Assembly: GCA_003641675.1 (NCBI GenBank)
Contig: QNBI01000103.1
Span: 1 to 7,060, forward strand
Origin: Spirochaetota bacterium
Lineage (GTDB): Bacteria; Spirochaetota; Spirochaetia; SZUA-6
DNA length: 7,060 nucleotides
Direction: 5' to 3'
Of the stretch, positions 6,479 through 7,060 are shown piece by piece. Numbering within the stretch: the first letter of the stretch is position 1; every line of letters starts with the position of its first letter. The notes beneath the pieces are model-generated. The model saw nothing but the letters and a program-made list of their open reading frames with translations. It was not told the DNA's origin and did no database searches. The translations under genes were made by a program, and so were the position numbers.

Positions 6479-6495
6479 AATTTTTCCTATTCTAA

Positions 6496-6975
6496 CTATT
6501 CTGAAATACTATGCAACTGCTGCAGTTCCGTTTTACTAAAGAGGCGCTTAATATCAAGAATAATTAAATATCCCTCTTCATTATTTACAACGCCGTCTAT
6601 ATATTCTGCACCAATACCTGAAATAATCTGCGGGGGCGGTTTAATAGTTCCTGTTTCAACTGAAATTACACGGGATACCCTGTCAATTATTATTCCTATT
6701 AACTTATCGTTAATATTTATTACAATAATACCTCTTAATAGTTTTTCATTCTCATCTGTATCTAATTTTTTCAAGTTAAACCGCCTGTGAAGATTAATGA
6801 TCGGAATTATAGTTCCTCTAAGATTTAAAATTCCAGAGACATATGGAGGAGCACCGGGTATTGCCCTAATTTCCTGTATTTTAACTATTTCCTTTACATC
6901 CATTATATCGATTCCGTAAGTTTCCTGTCCCAGCTTAAAAGTTACAAGTTGAATCTCGTTATTCGAATCGCTCAT
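6496..6975 (-). CDS. cheW: CheW-type chemotaxis coupling protein
   Basis: This 159-residue protein has the length and layout of a single-domain CheW, the cytoplasmic adaptor that links the histidine kinase CheA to chemoreceptors in polar arrays. Recognisable stretches are the opening strand with QLVTFKLGQETYGIDI (9-24), the VKEIVKI segment (27-33), the family hallmark VSGILNLRGTIIPIINL (46-62) with the conserved Arg in NLRG (R53), the GIIIDRVSRVISV strand (94-106) and the closing GYLIILDIKRLF (135-146). There is no fused receiver or kinase domain. The ATG at 6975 is supported by an AAGGAGG site. The following aminotransferase-like gene starts 17 nt after its TAG stop, so the two are probably co-transcribed. 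No cheA, cheY or receptor gene is in the window, so this may be one of several CheW paralogues. Family assignment is very secure; which receptors it serves is unknown. Confidence 0.96.
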   Translation of the reverse strand: MSDSNNEIQLVTFKLGQETYGIDIMDVKEIVKIQEIRAIPGAPPYVSGILNLRGTIIPIINLHRRFNLKKLDTDENEKLLRGIIVININDKLIGIIIDRVSRVISVETGTIKPPPQIISGIGAEYIDGVVNNEEGYLIILDIKRLFSKTELQQLHSISE

Positions 6976-6979
6976 ATTT

Positions 6980-6986
6980 CCTCCTT
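6980..6986 (-). promoter_or_regulatory. Strong ribosome binding site of cheW
   Basis: The minus strand reads AAGGAGG four bases before the ATG at 6975. It is the only near-perfect anti-16S match in the window and fixes the cheW start. Its strength relative to the other genes suggests that cheW is the best translated gene of the cluster. Confidence 0.8.
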
Positions 6987-6995
6987 ATCAACAAA

Positions 6996-7024
6996 AGAAT
7001 AAAATTGTTTTTAAATTTGTTCAA
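6996..7024 (-). promoter_or_regulatory. Candidate sigma70-type promoter for cheW
   Basis: On the minus strand a -35-like TTGAAC (7024-7019) is separated by exactly 17 nt from a -10-like TATTCT (7001-6996). Each hexamer matches the consensus at four of six positions. Transcription would start near 6990-6988, giving a leader of only about 13-15 nt that still contains the strong Shine-Dalgarno of cheW. All three minus-strand frames are closed between the window edge and the promoter (TAG at 7051-7049 and 7043-7041, TGA at 7023-7021), so no upstream gene reads into cheW, although one could end here. The region is A/T-rich, so chance matches are easy and this remains a candidate only. Confidence 0.4.
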
Positions 7025-7060
7025 TAACCCCTAATTTTAACTACTCTACTAAAGGCACAA

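Noticed and set aside
1..7060. Mobile element, CRISPR array, toxin-antitoxin or defence island
   Set aside because: There are no direct repeats with spacers, no transposase or integrase, no target-site duplications, and codon and base usage look even across all seven genes.

Overview
This window is a compact, bacterial, moderately A/T-rich stretch (by eye roughly 40% G+C). It carries seven genes, all on the minus strand and packed head to tail. Read in the direction of transcription (right to left) they are: cheW (chemotaxis coupling protein), a DegT/DnrJ/EryC1-family aminotransferase-like protein, nadK (NAD kinase), recN (SMC-like DNA repair ATPase), an alpha-helical protein of unknown function, a membrane-anchored predicted beta-propeller protein, and a secreted M23-family peptidoglycan peptidase. 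Intergenic gaps are 17, 45, -8 (overlap), 20, 23 and 12 nt, so this looks like one long operon or two overlapping ones. There are no tRNAs, rRNAs, insertion sequences, CRISPR arrays or convincing terminators, and no gene-free stretch near 300 nt.

The gene order cheW - DegT-like - nadK - recN - hypothetical is, from memory and not checked here, that of Treponema pallidum and relatives. Together with the low G+C and the stand-alone cheW with no cheA beside it, this suggests a spirochaete of the Treponema group. That assignment is inference.

Right part (about 5.4-7.06 kb): a sigma70-like promoter with a very short leader precedes cheW, followed by the aminotransferase-like gene. The latter keeps the family fold signatures but has Asn (residue 177) where the PLP-binding lysine should be, and has also lost the usual phosphate-cup Gly-Thr. 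I read it as a probable pseudo-enzyme, and it is the most interesting item in the window.

Middle (2.85-5.45 kb): nadK and recN overlap by 8 nt. The nadK start has no Shine-Dalgarno within range, but a near-consensus promoter (TTTACA, 17 nt, TATAGT) ends 9 nt before the ATG, suggesting a leaderless or almost leaderless internal transcript.

Left part (0-2.83 kb): the three-gene group of helical protein, anchored propeller and M23 peptidase looks like a cell-envelope module. Two of its genes start with TTG, and the propeller gene begins with a lysine-coding A-rich tract containing an A AAA AAG slippery heptamer. Overall the window is mostly conserved core genome rather than an accessory island; I see no complete new system, but several specific oddities are worth testing.
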